The position numbers and the translations under genes are program-made. 64,000 bases of DNA from contig NZ_QQNB01000001.1 in NCBI RefSeq assembly GCF_003345355.1, forward strand, positions 744,001 through 808,000. The letters are read 5' to 3'. How positions within the stretch are numbered: the first letter of the stretch is position 1; every line of letters begins with the position of its first letter. Below, piece by piece: positions 52,201-61,838 of the stretch. The notes beneath the pieces were generated by a model. That model worked only from the letters and a program-made list of their open reading frames with translations, searched no databases and was not told the DNA's origin. Source of the DNA: Sphingomonas aracearum (GTDB lineage: Bacteria > Pseudomonadota > Alphaproteobacteria > Sphingomonadales > Sphingomonadaceae).

Positions 52201-52328
52201 TCCTCCCCTGCAAGGGGAGGGGGACCGCGCGCGCAGCGCGTGGTGGAGGGGTATCCACCTCTCGATAGCGCGCTACCCCTCCACCACCGCCTGCGGCGGC
52301 GGTCCCCTTCCCCCTCCGGGGGAGGATC
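52201..52328. repeat. Dispersed inverted repeat, copy B
   Basis: A 128-bp palindromic unit starting TCCTCCCCTGCAAGGGGAGG and ending CCCCCTCCGGGGGAGGA, related along its length to 38293-38422, with CCCCTCCACCACCGCC as the internal conserved segment. It separates ubiE and ubiB. Confidence 0.72.
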
Positions 52329-52334
52329 AAGGGC

Positions 52335-53882
52335 GTGACCTCTCCCGTCGTCCATACCTGGCGGCTCCTGAAATGGGGCCGCATCCTCGCGCGGCATGGC
52401 GCCTTGCGCGGGATCGAGCGCGATCCGAACACGCCGCCCAATTTGCGCCGCCTGCTGCGCCTCGCCCGCTTTGGCGCGCGGGTGCCCAAGGTGCCGCGCT
52501 ATGCCGATGCGCTGCAGGCGATCGGCCCGGCCGCGGTGAAGCTCGGCCAGACGCTCGCCACGCGGCCCGACATCATCGGCGAAGCCGCCGCGCTCGACCT
52601 CCAGCGGCTGCAGGACAACCTGCCTTCCGTGCCGTTCGAGACGGTTTACGCCTCCATGACCGCCGCGTTCGGGCGCGATCCGATGGACCTGTTCGCGCGC
52701 ATCGAGGAGCAGCCGGTCGGCGCGGCCTCCATTGCGCAGGTGCACCGGGCGATCACCACCGATGGCCGCACCGTGGCGGTGAAGGTGCAGCGGCCCGGCG
52801 TGGAGGAGGATTTCGCCCGCGCGATCGACACCTATCAATGGGCCGCGGCGCAGATCGAGGGCATGGGCGGCGAGCTCGCCCGCCTGCGCCCGCGCCTAGT
52901 CATCGAGACGTTCAAGCGCTGGACCGCGCGCGAGCTGGACCTGCGCCGCGAGGCCGCCTCCGCCTCCGAGCTGAAGGACTCGATGGCCGCCGAGCCGGAC
53001 TTCCACGTGCCGGAGATCGACTGGGCGCGCACCAGCGGCAAGGTGCTGACGCTGGAATGGATCGGCGGCATCAAGCTGTCGAACCGCACCGCGCTGATCG
53101 AGGCGGGCTATGACCTGCCGCGGCTGGCCAACACGCTCGTCCACGCGTTCCTGCGCCAGGCGATCGCCGAGGGCTTTTTCCACGCGGACATGCACCAGGG
53201 CAACCTGTTCGCCCTGCCCGGTGCCAACGGGCGGGGGCGCATTGCCGCGATCGATTTCGGCATCATGGGCCGGATCGACCGGCGCGCCCGCGTGTGGCTG
53301 GCCGAGATCCTCTACGGCCTCATCACCGGCAACTACAAGCGTGTGGCCGAGATCCACTTCGAGGCCGGATACGTGCCGCCGCACCACAGCGTGGCGGAGT
53401 TCGCGACCGCCTTGCGCGCCGTGGGCGAGCCGATGCGCGGCTTGCCGGTGAAGGACATGTCGATCGGCATGATGCTGGACGGCCTGTTCTCCATCACCCG
53501 CGATTTCGACATGCAAACGCAGCCGCACCTGCTGCTGCTGCAAAAGACCATGGTCATGGTGGAAGGCGTCGCCACCGCGCTCGATCCGGATATCAACCTG
53601 TGGAACGCCGCCGCGCCGTTCGTGCGCGAGTGGATCCGCACGGAGCTTGGCCCCGAGGCCGCGATCGCCGACCGGCTCATCACCGACCTGCGCACCTTTG
53701 CGCGCCTGCCCGACCTCATCCGCAACATCGAGGCGCGCTATCCCGCGCCCGGCGGCGCGCCCCCTGCCCCGCCCCTGCGCGAGATCGAGGTGGTGCGGAT
53801 CGGCTCCGGCTGGCGCTATGTCGCGGTGGCGTTGTTCAGCGCCGCGCTGGCGGTGCTGGCGACATGGCTGGTGCTCGGCTGA
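52335..53882 (+). CDS. ubiB: Ubiquinone biosynthesis kinase-like protein UbiB
   Basis: A 515-aa ABC1/ADCK-family atypical kinase. It has AAVKLGQTLATRPDII (KxGQ), the Ala-rich loop and Lys in VAVKVQRPGVEEDFARAID, AIAEGFFHADMHQGNLF and AAIDFGIMGRI for metal binding, and a C-terminal membrane helix ([19 protein letters not shown]). It is needed for ubiquinone synthesis, probably by extracting lipid precursors. GTG start. Confidence 0.96.
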   Translation: MTSPVVHTWRLLKWGRILARHGALRGIERDPNTPPNLRRLLRLARFGARVPKVPRYADALQAIGPAAVKLGQTLATRPDIIGEAAALDLQRLQDNLPSVPFETVYASMTAAFGRDPMDLFARIEEQPVGAASIAQVHRAITTDGRTVAVKVQRPGVEEDFARAIDTYQWAAAQIEGMGGELARLRPRLVIETFKRWTARELDLRREAASASELKDSMAAEPDFHVPEIDWARTSGKVLTLEWIGGIKLSNRTALIEAGYDLPRLANTLVHAFLRQAIAEGFFHADMHQGNLFALPGANGRGRIAAIDFGIMGRIDRRARVWLAEILYGLITGNYKRVAEIHFEAGYVPPHHSVAEFATALRAVGEPMRGLPVKDMSIGMMLDGLFSITRDFDMQTQPHLLLLQKTMVMVEGVATALDPDINLWNAAAPFVREWIRTELGPEAAIADRLITDLRTFARLPDLIRNIEARYPAPGGAPPAPPLREIEVVRIGSGWRYVAVALFSAALAVLATWLVLG

Positions 53883-54997
53883 CGCGGCGCCTGCCTCCGC
53901 TGTGGCTGGCGGAGGGCAGCCGCTTTGCCGGCCTGTCGCGCCCGCGCGCGCGGCTGGTGCTGGCGCTGCTTGCACTGTTGCTCGCCGCCTGCCTGACGGC
54001 GCTCGCCTCGCCCGGGCCGCCGCCGGTCAGCCACGATCCGGCGCAGCGCGGCAACGACCAGGCCGATGTGGTGCTGTACGAAGGCATCGTCTCCGGCGTG
54101 CGCCATGGCGGGGAATATTACGACGTCGCCGCGCACGCGCTGCGCGCCGGCAATTACCCGCTGCGCCCCTTTGTGACCTTCCGCCTGCCCACGCTGGCGG
54201 TGGTGCAGGCGCATCTGCCGCCCTTTGCCGTGCCGCTGTTGCTATATGCGCTGGCGGCCGGGGTCGTCGCCGCATGGTACGGCCGGCTGCGCCCCGCCTT
54301 TGTCCGTCCGCCCCCGCTTGCGGTGGCGCTGGTGCTGCTGATCGCCGGCATGGCGGCCTTCGTGCAGGCGGAACTCGCCACCTTTCACGAGGTCTGGGCC
54401 GGGCTCCTGATCGCGCTCGGCCTGGCGGTGCGCCGCGAGGATCGCTGGACCGAAGCGGTCGCGCTGGGCCTCGTCGCCATGCTGATCCGGGAAACCGCCG
54501 CGCTGTATGTCGCGATCATGCTCGGCCTTGCCCTGCTGGAGGGCCGCGGGCGCGAAGCGGGCGGCTGGGCGGGGGCGCTCGCCGTGTTCGCGGTGGTGGT
54601 GGTGCTCCACGCCCGCGCCGTGGAGCAGGTGGTCCGCCCGCTCGATCCCGCCTCGCCGGGCTGGGCCGGGATGCTCGGCTTCGGCTTCTTCGTAAAGACC
54701 ATGACCCTGTCCACCGCGCTGGCGCTGGCGCCGGCATTGCTGGCCGCGCTGCTGGTCGGTTTCGCCCTGTTCGGCTGGTTCTGCTGGGCAAGCGGCACGG
54801 CGCTGCGCGTGCTTGCCACGCTGGCCGGCTATGCATTGCTCCTGTCCCTGTTCGGACGCACCGACACCTTCTATTGGGGGCTGATGGTCGCGCCCACGCT
54901 CCTCCTCGGCCTCGCCTTCCTGCCCGATGGCCTGCGCGACCTAGTGGCCGCCGCGCGCGACGGGCGGCGCATCACCGTGACGCGAGTGCAGCCATGA
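53864..54997 (+). CDS. Polytopic membrane protein
   Basis: A 377-aa protein with about nine transmembrane helices. ATG 53864 overlaps the end of ubiB by 19 bp and its stop overlaps coaBC. The segment [31 protein letters not shown], on the periplasmic side after the first helix, resembles membrane glycosyltransferase-like (DUF2029/mannosyltransferase-type) proteins, with Asp-His pairs, but this is not certain. Confidence 0.7.
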   Translation: MAGARLTRRLPPLWLAEGSRFAGLSRPRARLVLALLALLLAACLTALASPGPPPVSHDPAQRGNDQADVVLYEGIVSGVRHGGEYYDVAAHALRAGNYPLRPFVTFRLPTLAVVQAHLPPFAVPLLLYALAAGVVAAWYGRLRPAFVRPPPLAVALVLLIAGMAAFVQAELATFHEVWAGLLIALGLAVRREDRWTEAVALGLVAMLIRETAALYVAIMLGLALLEGRGREAGGWAGALAVFAVVVVLHARAVEQVVRPLDPASPGWAGMLGFGFFVKTMTLSTALALAPALLAALLVGFALFGWFCWASGTALRVLATLAGYALLLSLFGRTDTFYWGLMVAPTLLLGLAFLPDGLRDLVAAARDGRRITVTRVQP

Positions 54998-56187
54998 AGC
55001 GCATCCTGTTGATCGTCGGCGGCGGCATCGCCGCGTACAAGGCCTGCGAGCTGATCCGCCTGTGCCGCCGCGCCGGCATCGCCGTGCGCTGCGTCACCAC
55101 GGCGGGCGCGGAGCATTTCGTCACCCCCATGACGCTGGCAGCACTCAGCGAGAACCAGGTGTTCACCAGTTTGTGGGACCTCAAGGACGAGGCGGAGATG
55201 GGCCATATCCAGCTCAGCCGCGAGGCGGACCTTCTCGTGGTCGCCCCCGCCACCGCGGACCTGATGGCGCGCATGGCCGCCGGCATCGCCGACGATCTCG
55301 CCACCACCGTGCTGCTCGCCACCGACACGCCCGTGCTCGCCGCGCCGGCGATGAACGTGCGCATGTGGCTGCACCCGGCCACGCAGCGCAACGTCGCCCA
55401 ACTGCGCGCCGACGGCGTGGAGGTGATGGCGCCGGACGAAGGCGTCATGGCCTGCGGCGAGTTCGGCCCCGGCCGCCTGCCCGAACCCGAGGCGATCTTT
55501 GCCGCGATCCAGCGCCGGCTCGCACCGGCGCCGCAAAGCCTGACGGGCCGCCACATCCTGGTCACCGCCGGCCCCACGCACGAGCCGATCGATCCGGTGC
55601 GCTTTCTCGGCAACCGTTCCTCGGGCAAGCAGGGTTTCGCCATCGCCGAAGCCCTGGTCGCGCTGGGCGCCCGCGTGACCTTGGTCGCCGGCCCCGTCTC
55701 GCTGCCGACCCCGGCGGGCGTGTCGCGCATCGACGTGCAGACCGCGCGCGAGATGGCCGCCGCGGCCGAAGGCGCGCTGCCTGCGGATGCCGCGGTGATG
55801 GTGGCCGCCGTCGCGGACTGGCGGGTGGAGCCGGCCGCGGGCAAGATCAAGAAAGGCGCAGGCGCCCCGCCCGCCCTCGCCCTGGTCGAGAACCCGGACA
55901 TCCTCGCCACGATCGGCCATGCCGCCCGCCGCCCGCGCCTGGTTGTCGGCTTTGCGGCCGAAACCGACACGGTGGTCGAGAATGCCCGCGCCAAGCTCGC
56001 GCGCAAGGGCGCGGACTGGATCGTCGCCAACGATGTGTCCGGCGACGTGATGGGGGGCGAGACCAACGCGATCCACATCGTCACCGCCGCCGGCGTGGAC
56101 AGCTGGCCGCAACTGCCCAAGGCCGCGGTGGCGACGCGGCTGGCCGAGCGGATCGCCGCGGCGCTTTCGGGCGAAAGCCTGGCTTGA
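54994..56187 (+). CDS. coaBC: CoaBC: phosphopantothenoylcysteine decarboxylase/synthase
   Basis: A 397-aa bifunctional enzyme. The flavin-binding CoaC half has [18 protein letters not shown], the His in [20 protein letters not shown] and [14 protein letters not shown] with the active Cys. The CoaB half starts [26 protein letters not shown] (given in part) and has AAVADWRV and FAAETD. It makes 4'-phosphopantetheine for coenzyme A. Confidence 0.97.
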   Translation: MKRILLIVGGGIAAYKACELIRLCRRAGIAVRCVTTAGAEHFVTPMTLAALSENQVFTSLWDLKDEAEMGHIQLSREADLLVVAPATADLMARMAAGIADDLATTVLLATDTPVLAAPAMNVRMWLHPATQRNVAQLRADGVEVMAPDEGVMACGEFGPGRLPEPEAIFAAIQRRLAPAPQSLTGRHILVTAGPTHEPIDPVRFLGNRSSGKQGFAIAEALVALGARVTLVAGPVSLPTPAGVSRIDVQTAREMAAAAEGALPADAAVMVAAVADWRVEPAAGKIKKGAGAPPALALVENPDILATIGHAARRPRLVVGFAAETDTVVENARAKLARKGADWIVANDVSGDVMGGETNAIHIVTAAGVDSWPQLPKAAVATRLAERIAAALSGESLA

Positions 56188-56245
56188 GCCGCGACAAGGC
56201 CTGACGGTTTCGACAAACCGTTTCGCTGCCGCTATAGCCCGTGGC

Positions 56246-56692
56246 ATGAGCGAAACGCTGCCGATCGCGATCAAGCGACTGCCGCACGGCGCCGGCCTGC
56301 CGCTGCCTGTTTATGCCACCTCCGGCGCCGCCGGGCTCGACGTGGTGGCGGCGGAGGACGTGGATCTCGCGCCCGGTGCCCGCCATGCCGTGGCGACCGG
56401 ATTTGCGCTGGGCATACCCGCCGGCTTCGAGGTGCAGGTGCGCCCACGCTCCGGTCTGGCGCTGAAGCATGGCGTCACCTGCCTCAACACGCCGGGCACG
56501 ATCGACAGCGACTATCGCGGCGAGGTGAAGGTGATCCTCGCCAATCTGGGCGACCGGTCCTTCCCGGTGCGCCGCGGGGAGCGGATCGCCCAGCTGGTGC
56601 CGGCGCGGGTACAGCCTGCGCGCATGGTCGAGGTTTCCGAGCTCGACGACACGGCCCGCGGCATCGGCGGCTTCGGATCGACGGGACGATGA
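56246..56692 (+). CDS. dut: dUTP diphosphatase
   Basis: A 148-aa trimeric dUTPase with all five motifs: [41 protein letters not shown] and [10 protein letters not shown]. It converts dUTP to dUMP, keeping uracil out of DNA. It overlaps the next gene by 4 bp and follows coaBC, a common order. Confidence 0.97.
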   Translation: MSETLPIAIKRLPHGAGLPLPVYATSGAAGLDVVAAEDVDLAPGARHAVATGFALGIPAGFEVQVRPRSGLALKHGVTCLNTPGTIDSDYRGEVKVILANLGDRSFPVRRGERIAQLVPARVQPARMVEVSELDDTARGIGGFGSTGR

Positions 56693-57102
56693 CCGCCCTT
56701 CTGCTCGCCTCCGTTCTTGCCCTGCAAGCCACGCCCGGCCCTGCGCCGGCCCCGGTTGCCGGCGACGTGCCGACCGACTGGGGCGCGCTGGCCGAGCTGC
56801 CCTATGTCAACGTGCCGCGCCTTCGCGGCAGCTATGTCCGCTTCGTGGTGGAGGAAGTGCGCAGCGGCCGATGCGACATCGCGCCGGATGCCGACGGCAC
56901 CTTTCGCGTGCGCGTGCCGCTGGTGGTGCAGTTGAGCGCCACCGGCACGGTGAAGCGGATGGTGCCCGCCGCCATCGGCTGCCCCACGGTGGAGCAATAT
57001 ACGGTGGGGCTGGTGCAGAACCTCACCCGCGGCAACGTCCGCCTGGCATCGATGCAGGGCGATGGCTGGTATCGCACGGCGATGAACTTCACGTGGAAAT
57101 AA
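56689..57102 (+). CDS. Secreted hypothetical protein
   Basis: A 137-aa protein with a short signal sequence ([21 protein letters not shown]). The mature domain has one Cys pair ([14 protein letters not shown]) and a beta-rich pattern ending MNFTWK. Coupled to dut by overlap and 7 bp before moeB. Family unknown. Confidence 0.7.
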   Translation: MTALLLASVLALQATPGPAPAPVAGDVPTDWGALAELPYVNVPRLRGSYVRFVVEEVRSGRCDIAPDADGTFRVRVPLVVQLSATGTVKRMVPAAIGCPTVEQYTVGLVQNLTRGNVRLASMQGDGWYRTAMNFTWK

Positions 57103-57109
57103 CGCTCCG

Positions 57110-57889
57110 GTGATCGCGCTCACCGACGAGGAGCTCGATCGCTACGCCCGCCACCTGGTGCTGCGGGAGATCGGCGGGCGGGGACAGCGGCGGCTCAAGG
57201 CGGCGCGCGTCGCGGTGATCGGCGCCGGCGGGATCGGCGCGCCGGTGATCCAGTATCTCGCCGCCGCCGGCCTCGGCACCTTGCGCCTGATCGACGACGA
57301 CCGGGTGGAACTCTCCAACCTTCAGCGCCAGATCGTGTTCGGCGATGCGGACCTCGGCGCGCCCAAGGTCGAGGCAGCGGCCCGTGCCGCGTCGCGGATC
57401 AACCCGCTCGTCCAGGTGGAAGCCCGCCAGGCGCGCATCGTCGGCGCCGCGGGTGCGGCCGAACTGATTGCCGGCATGGACGTGGTGATCGACGGCACCG
57501 ACAATTTCGCCACCCGCCTTGCCGTCGCCGACGCGGCGCTTGCCGCGCGCATCCCGCTGGTGTCGGCCGCGGTGAACCAGTTCGAAGGGCAATTGGGCGT
57601 TTTCCGCGGCTGGGAACCGGACCGCCCCTGCTACCGGTGCTTCGTCGGCGACGCGCCCGGCCGTGAAGAGGACACCTGCGCCGAACAGGGGGTGCTGGGC
57701 GCGATGACCGGCGTCCTGGGAACGCTGGCCGCGCTGGAGGTCATCCGCTGCATTGTCCCGTTCGGGGACGACAGCGCCGGCAAGCTGCTGCTCGCCGATG
57801 CGCTTTCCCTGCGCTTCCGCACTCTGTCGCTGCCCAAGGATCCGGGCTGCCGGTGGTGCGCCGGCATCGGACCGGCGCAGATCCGCTAA
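57110..57889 (+). CDS. moeB: ThiF/MoeB/HesA-family adenylyltransferase
   Basis: A 259-aa E1-like enzyme. The ATP-binding motif is IGAGGIGAPVIQYLAAAGLG, then LSNLQRQIVF, and the zinc Cys pairs are CYRC and CRWC. The Cys in EEDTCAEQGVLG is in the catalytic region. It adenylates the C-terminal Gly of a small sulphur carrier (MoaD or ThiS); which one cannot be told from the sequence. GTG start. Confidence 0.9.
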   Translation: MIALTDEELDRYARHLVLREIGGRGQRRLKAARVAVIGAGGIGAPVIQYLAAAGLGTLRLIDDDRVELSNLQRQIVFGDADLGAPKVEAAARAASRINPLVQVEARQARIVGAAGAAELIAGMDVVIDGTDNFATRLAVADAALAARIPLVSAAVNQFEGQLGVFRGWEPDRPCYRCFVGDAPGREEDTCAEQGVLGAMTGVLGTLAALEVIRCIVPFGDDSAGKLLLADALSLRFRTLSLPKDPGCRWCAGIGPAQIR

Positions 57890-58008
57890 ACCACGTCATT
57901 GGGCTATGTTAATTCCGGCATTCGTCCCATGATGTGAAACGAATCGGAGGGAGCAGCGCTGGCGTGGGTCGCGGAGCCGCGCGCAACGCCACCGGTCGGA
58001 GAGCGTGC

Positions 58009-58428
58009 TTGACCTATACCGAGCTAGTCGCGGGCCACGCCGCCATCAAGGCATCGGCGCGGAAGCTGCGGAACTGCGTCGCGTCGCGCCATCCGCGGGC
58101 GAAGGCCGCCGCGGCACTGCTGCAGGAACTCGCACTTCTGCTGCTAGAGCATATCGACGGGGAAGCGCCCCTGTTCCGCAGCACGCGGGAGGCCGCCGCC
58201 GGCGATCGACATGCCGAGCTGGCCGCCCGATTCGAGCGCGAGTTCCAGTTGCTGCGCGAAAGCTGGTCCGCCTGCCTGTCTCGCTGGACCGGGGACCGGA
58301 TCGCCGCCGATTGGTCCGGTTTCGCCGCGGAAAGCCGCGCGATGCTCGCCACCCTCGAGGAGCGGCTCGAATGTGAAGCCAGCGTGCTCTACTCGCTTGC
58401 CCTGCATTACCGCGTGATCGCGCCCTGA
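58009..58428 (+). CDS. Hemerythrin-like helical protein
   Basis: A 139-aa four-helix protein. TTG 58009 has GGAGAG 7 nt upstream; in-frame GTG codons at 57934 and 57963 are alternatives. LVAGHAAIKASARKL, LLLEHIDGEAPLF and a final LALHYRVIAP carry His/Glu positions like those of hemerythrin-fold proteins, but the full metal-ligand set is not evident. It converges with the response-regulator gene, overlapping by 22 bp. Confidence 0.55.
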   Translation: MTYTELVAGHAAIKASARKLRNCVASRHPRAKAAAALLQELALLLLEHIDGEAPLFRSTREAAAGDRHAELAARFEREFQLLRESWSACLSRWTGDRIAADWSGFAAESRAMLATLEERLECEASVLYSLALHYRVIAP

Positions 58429-58838
58429 TCCGCCCCCGCCGACAGCAGCGCGCGCACGTCCTCGGCCAGGGTCAGCGGATCGAACGGCTTAACGATCACG
58501 CCCACCGCTCCGCCGGCCTTGTAGGCCGCCACGTCGCCCGGGCGGGAACGCGCGGTGACGAAGATCACCGGCAGGGTCGCCGTGTTCGCCGAATGGCGCA
58601 GGCTGGCCAGCAATGTCGGGCCGTCGACCCCGGGCATCATCACGTCCAGCATTGCCACGTCCGGCCGCCACCCGCCCTCGAGAATCTCCAGCGCCTCGGC
58701 CGCGGTGGCGGCGCAGCGCAGGGTGATCGCCGGGTCGCGGGCAAAGGCCAGGTCGACGATGAACCGGATGTCCGCGTCGTCGTCCACATACAAGACCGAA
58801 AGCGGCGAGCCCCAGGCCGGTGCCCGCGGATCCATCAT
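58407..58838 (-). CDS. Single-domain response regulator (start region damaged)
   Basis: A 143-aa frame. From residue about 14 it is a clear receiver domain: SVLYVDDDADIRFIVDLAF, phospho-acceptor AMLDVMMPGVDG, IFVTARSR, and GVIVKPFDPLTLAEDV with the Lys. The first residues (MMDPRAPAWGSP) are the kinase's GTGLGL-coding DNA read in another frame. The natural start has probably been lost in a deletion; translation from ATG 58838 would still make a receiver with a foreign N-terminus. Confidence 0.72.
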   Translation of the reverse strand: MMDPRAPAWGSPLSVLYVDDDADIRFIVDLAFARDPAITLRCAATAAEALEILEGGWRPDVAMLDVMMPGVDGPTLLASLRHSANTATLPVIFVTARSRPGDVAAYKAGGAVGVIVKPFDPLTLAEDVRALLSAGADQGAITR

Positions 58839-60417
58839 GCGGAAAGGCACGCTCGAACCGTCCGAAGATGCGCTGGCGGAACTGGAACGGCACGCCCGGC
58901 CCCCGATCCTCCACCCGCACGACCGCCCGCCCGCGACCATCGGCAACAAGGTCGATCCGCACCGGCGCGCCCGCAGGCGAGACGCGGATCGCGTTGGAGA
59001 CGAGATTGCCCACCACCTGCACCAGCCGGCCCTCGTCGCCGTGCACGGGAACCGGCTCGTCCGGAACCTCGCAGATCAGCTCCAGGCCGCTGCCGCGTGC
59101 CAGCCCCTCGCTGCCGGTGCAGGCCTGTTCCACCACATGGCGCAGGTCAATCAACCCGCGGTCGAAGGTGAGACAGCCGGACTCCACCCGCTCGATGTCC
59201 AGCATGTCGTTGATAAGGCGGATCAGCCGGCGGGAGTTGCTGTCCGCGATCTCCACCAGCCGCGCGGCGCCCGGCGGCAGGGTCCCGGCGGCGCCCGCCC
59301 GCAACAGGCCCAGCGATCCGACAACGGAGGTCAGCGGGGTGCGCAACTCGTGGCTGACGGTGGAGATCAGCTCATCCTTGGCGTTCTCCACCCGCTTGCG
59401 TTCGGTGATGTCGCGCAGGGACACGATCAGATGATCGCCGCCCGGCAGCCGCATGACGCCCAGCGCGACGTCGACGGGGATGACCTGCCCGTCCCGCTGT
59501 CGCGCCGGCCGGTCCGAGAGATAGCTGCGGCCGAGTTCGCCGTTCCTCAGCCCGACCCGCTGGTCGAAGCTGCCCTCCCCCGGCGCGATGTTCACGATCG
59601 TGTTGATGTCGCGGCCGCGCATCTCCACCGTCCGGTAGCCCAGCATCGTGCAGGCCGCCGCGTTCATCGTCTCGATCGAGCCCGCGGGGCTGACGATCAG
59701 GATCGCGTCGATTGTGCTGTCGAGAATGGTGGTGTGGCGCGCCGCCGCCTCCACATCGGCCACCTGCCGCGCATGGCGAAGGCGGCGGCGTTGCCACAGC
59801 ATGTAGAGGGCGCCGAACAGCAGCATGGTTCCGGCCCCCGCCAGCAGCGTGCTGCGATACAGCCGATTGCGCCTCGTTGACGCATCCCGGCGGCGGTCTT
59901 CGTTGCCCTTGGTTTCGCGCCCCATCGCCTCGTTAATGGTGCGCCACAGGCGGTTCATCACCTGTCGCCCGCGCCGGTCCGCGACGATCGCGACCGCCTG
60001 TGCATGGCGCCCCGCCTGCGCCAGGGCCACCGCACGGTCGAGAATGTCGATGCGCATCGCCACCAGTCCCGCAATCTGCGGCGCGCTCGCAAAGGGCTTG
60101 GCGGGCGAGGCGAGACACTGAGCGATGCTCTTGCGCGTCGCGCGATACGCCCGGAGAAAGGAGGGGTCACCCGTCAGCAGATAACCGCGCTGCGCCGATT
60201 CGGCATCGCGCAGGATGGAAAGCAGGTCCGCCTGCTGCTCGCGGCGGGCAAAGGAGCGTTCGGCCGCCGCGCGCAACGCTTCGGATCGCTGGAGGTGGTT
60301 GCGCTGCACCACCAGGGTGGTGACCAGCGCCATCGTGACCAGCACCGCCACCGCCATGTACGGCCAGGCGCGCGGCCCGCGCACCTGCCATGCCGACCAG
60401 CGCTCGCCCGCCGTCAC
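58489..60417 (-). CDS. CHASE3-PAS sensor histidine kinase, 3' end displaced
   Basis: A 642-codon frame, meaningful to about residue 535. It has a transmembrane helix (YMAVAVLVTMALVTTLVV), a CHASE3-like periplasmic domain with ESAQRGYLLTGD, a second helix, a PAS domain (LDSTIDAILIVSPAGSIETMN), HisKA with STVSHELRTPLTSVVGSLG (His phospho-site) and HATPase_c with LVQVVGNLVSNAI, VEDRGPGVP and GTGLGLA. Right after GTGLGLA the frame reads response-regulator DNA out of frame to 58489. Normally about 35 more kinase residues follow. A deletion joining the two genes is inferred. Confidence 0.8.
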   Translation of the reverse strand: MTAGERWSAWQVRGPRAWPYMAVAVLVTMALVTTLVVQRNHLQRSEALRAAAERSFARREQQADLLSILRDAESAQRGYLLTGDPSFLRAYRATRKSIAQCLASPAKPFASAPQIAGLVAMRIDILDRAVALAQAGRHAQAVAIVADRRGRQVMNRLWRTINEAMGRETKGNEDRRRDASTRRNRLYRSTLLAGAGTMLLFGALYMLWQRRRLRHARQVADVEAAARHTTILDSTIDAILIVSPAGSIETMNAAACTMLGYRTVEMRGRDINTIVNIAPGEGSFDQRVGLRNGELGRSYLSDRPARQRDGQVIPVDVALGVMRLPGGDHLIVSLRDITERKRVENAKDELISTVSHELRTPLTSVVGSLGLLRAGAAGTLPPGAARLVEIADSNSRRLIRLINDMLDIERVESGCLTFDRGLIDLRHVVEQACTGSEGLARGSGLELICEVPDEPVPVHGDEGRLVQVVGNLVSNAIRVSPAGAPVRIDLVADGRGRAVVRVEDRGPGVPFQFRQRIFGRFERAFPHDGSAGTGLGLAAFGLVCGRRRGHPVHRRPGLCPRPGDHPALRRHRGRGAGDSRGRVAAGRGNAGRDDARGRRPDIAGQPAPFGEHGDPAGDLRHRAFPPGRRGGLQGRRSGGRDR

Positions 60418-61058
60418 ACCGCCATTCCCGGACGCTCCGCACCGAACAGGGGTTGCACCGCCAGCAGCGCCTGCGTGCGATTGGACACGCCGAGCTTGCG
60501 AAACACAGCGGTAAGATGCGCCTTCACCGTCGCTTCGGTGATCGACAGGTCGCGGGCGACCTCCTTGTTGGACCGGCCATCGGCGAGCGCCAGCAGCACG
60601 TCGCGCTGCGCCGGGGTGAGATCGGCGATCTTCGCCCGCGCCGCCGCAATGCCGGGGCTTACATTGGTGGCCACCGGAAAATACGTACCGCCCAGGATCA
60701 GCCGGCGGAACACGGCGGCAATCTCGTCCAGCGGCAGGCTCTTGTAGACGAACCCGGCCGCGCCCAGCGCGCGCGCCGCCTCGACCAGGGAGGCGTCCTC
60801 GCGCGCCGTTACCATCACGATCGGGATGGAGGCGTCGCGATGCTGGAGCTTCAGCAGCCCCGAATAGCCGTGCGCATCCGGCAATTGGAAATCCAGCACG
60901 ATCAGCCGAAAGGGCGGGCGGCTGTTCATCGCCGCCGCGGCGTCCGCGATGGACCCCACCCCCACCACCGTCGCCCCCGGCAGCGCCGCGCGCGCGGCCA
61001 GAGCGATCCCCTCGCGGGTAAGCGGATGGTCATCTGCGACAAGGATGCGCCCTGCCAC
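60414..61058 (-). CDS. NarL/LuxR-type response regulator
   Basis: A 214-aa protein: receiver domain (ILVADDHPLTREGIALAAR, phospho-Asp in IVLDFQLPDAHG, MVTARED, GFVYKSLPLDE) and LuxR-type HTH (LTPAQRDVLLALADGRSNKEVARDLSI, given in part, then TVKAHLTAVFRKLGVSNRTQA). A transcription regulator, coupled to the histidine kinase by a 4-bp overlap and so probably its output. Confidence 0.94.
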   Translation of the reverse strand: MAGRILVADDHPLTREGIALAARAALPGATVVGVGSIADAAAAMNSRPPFRLIVLDFQLPDAHGYSGLLKLQHRDASIPIVMVTAREDASLVEAARALGAAGFVYKSLPLDEIAAVFRRLILGGTYFPVATNVSPGIAAARAKIADLTPAQRDVLLALADGRSNKEVARDLSITEATVKAHLTAVFRKLGVSNRTQALLAVQPLFGAERPGMAV

Positions 61059-61172
61059 GTCAATAACCCCTGTTTTCTCGGCCCTGTGTGGCCGGCTATA
61101 TGCTCTGCCGTAGGAGACAAAACTATTCTCCCGGTGTTAATGATCCATGCGTAATAGGGCCGATCTGGCGCA

Positions 61173-61838
61173 ATGTTGAATTTACCACCCCGGCCGCGCG
61201 TGCTGATCGTCGATGACGAGCCGCTGCAGCGCTGCTTTGCGCAGCGCGTGCTCGCCGCCGCGGGGTGGCAGGCGGAGGCCGTGGCCGAGGGCGCGGCCGC
61301 GGTCGCCGCCCTGGACGAGCCGGCGGCGCTCGTGCTGCTCGACCTGCACATGGCCGGAATGGATGGCGCGGCCACCCTTGCGGCGATGCGCGCCGCCTCC
61401 CGCAACGCCGCGGTTCCGGTGATCGCCTTCACCGCGACCCGGCTTGAGGACGTGGCGCCCCTGCTGGCGCGGGGGTTCGACGATTACCTCGCCAAGCCCT
61501 GCACCGCGGCCGAACTGCTGGCCTGCGCCGAACGGTGGCGCCCGCGCGCGCAAGGGGTGGAGGCAGACTGGCTCCAGCGCGTCTTCGGGCGGGCGGAGAT
61601 CGACGCGCTGCTGGCGCGCTTCCGCGATCTGCTGGTCGAAGGGCTGGCGGCGACCGCCTCCGGCGAGGCGGTCGGCCTTGCGCATCGCGTGGCGGGCATC
61701 GCGGGCACGCTGGGCTTCACCACGCTGGGCCGTGCCTGGCTGGACCATTCGGAAGGGCGCGGCGAGCGGTTCGGCCTGCGCCGCGACACCCGGCTGGCGA
61801 TCGGGGCCATCGACCGTCTCCTGGGGACGGGCGCATGA
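61173..61838 (+). CDS. Receiver-HPt phosphorelay protein
   Basis: A 221-aa protein. Receiver domain: VLIVDDEPLQRCFAQRVL, phospho-Asp in VLLDLHMAGMDG, AFTATR and DDYLAKPCTAAEL. A helical C-terminal domain with GLAHRVAGIAGTLGFTTLGRAW looks like a histidine phosphotransfer (HPt) domain with its His. Such a protein can pass phosphate between the kinase and regulators of this divergent cluster. It overlaps the next gene by 4 bp. Confidence 0.85.
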   Translation: MLNLPPRPRVLIVDDEPLQRCFAQRVLAAAGWQAEAVAEGAAAVAALDEPAALVLLDLHMAGMDGAATLAAMRAASRNAAVPVIAFTATRLEDVAPLLARGFDDYLAKPCTAAELLACAERWRPRAQGVEADWLQRVFGRAEIDALLARFRDLLVEGLAATASGEAVGLAHRVAGIAGTLGFTTLGRAWLDHSEGRGERFGLRRDTRLAIGAIDRLLGTGA

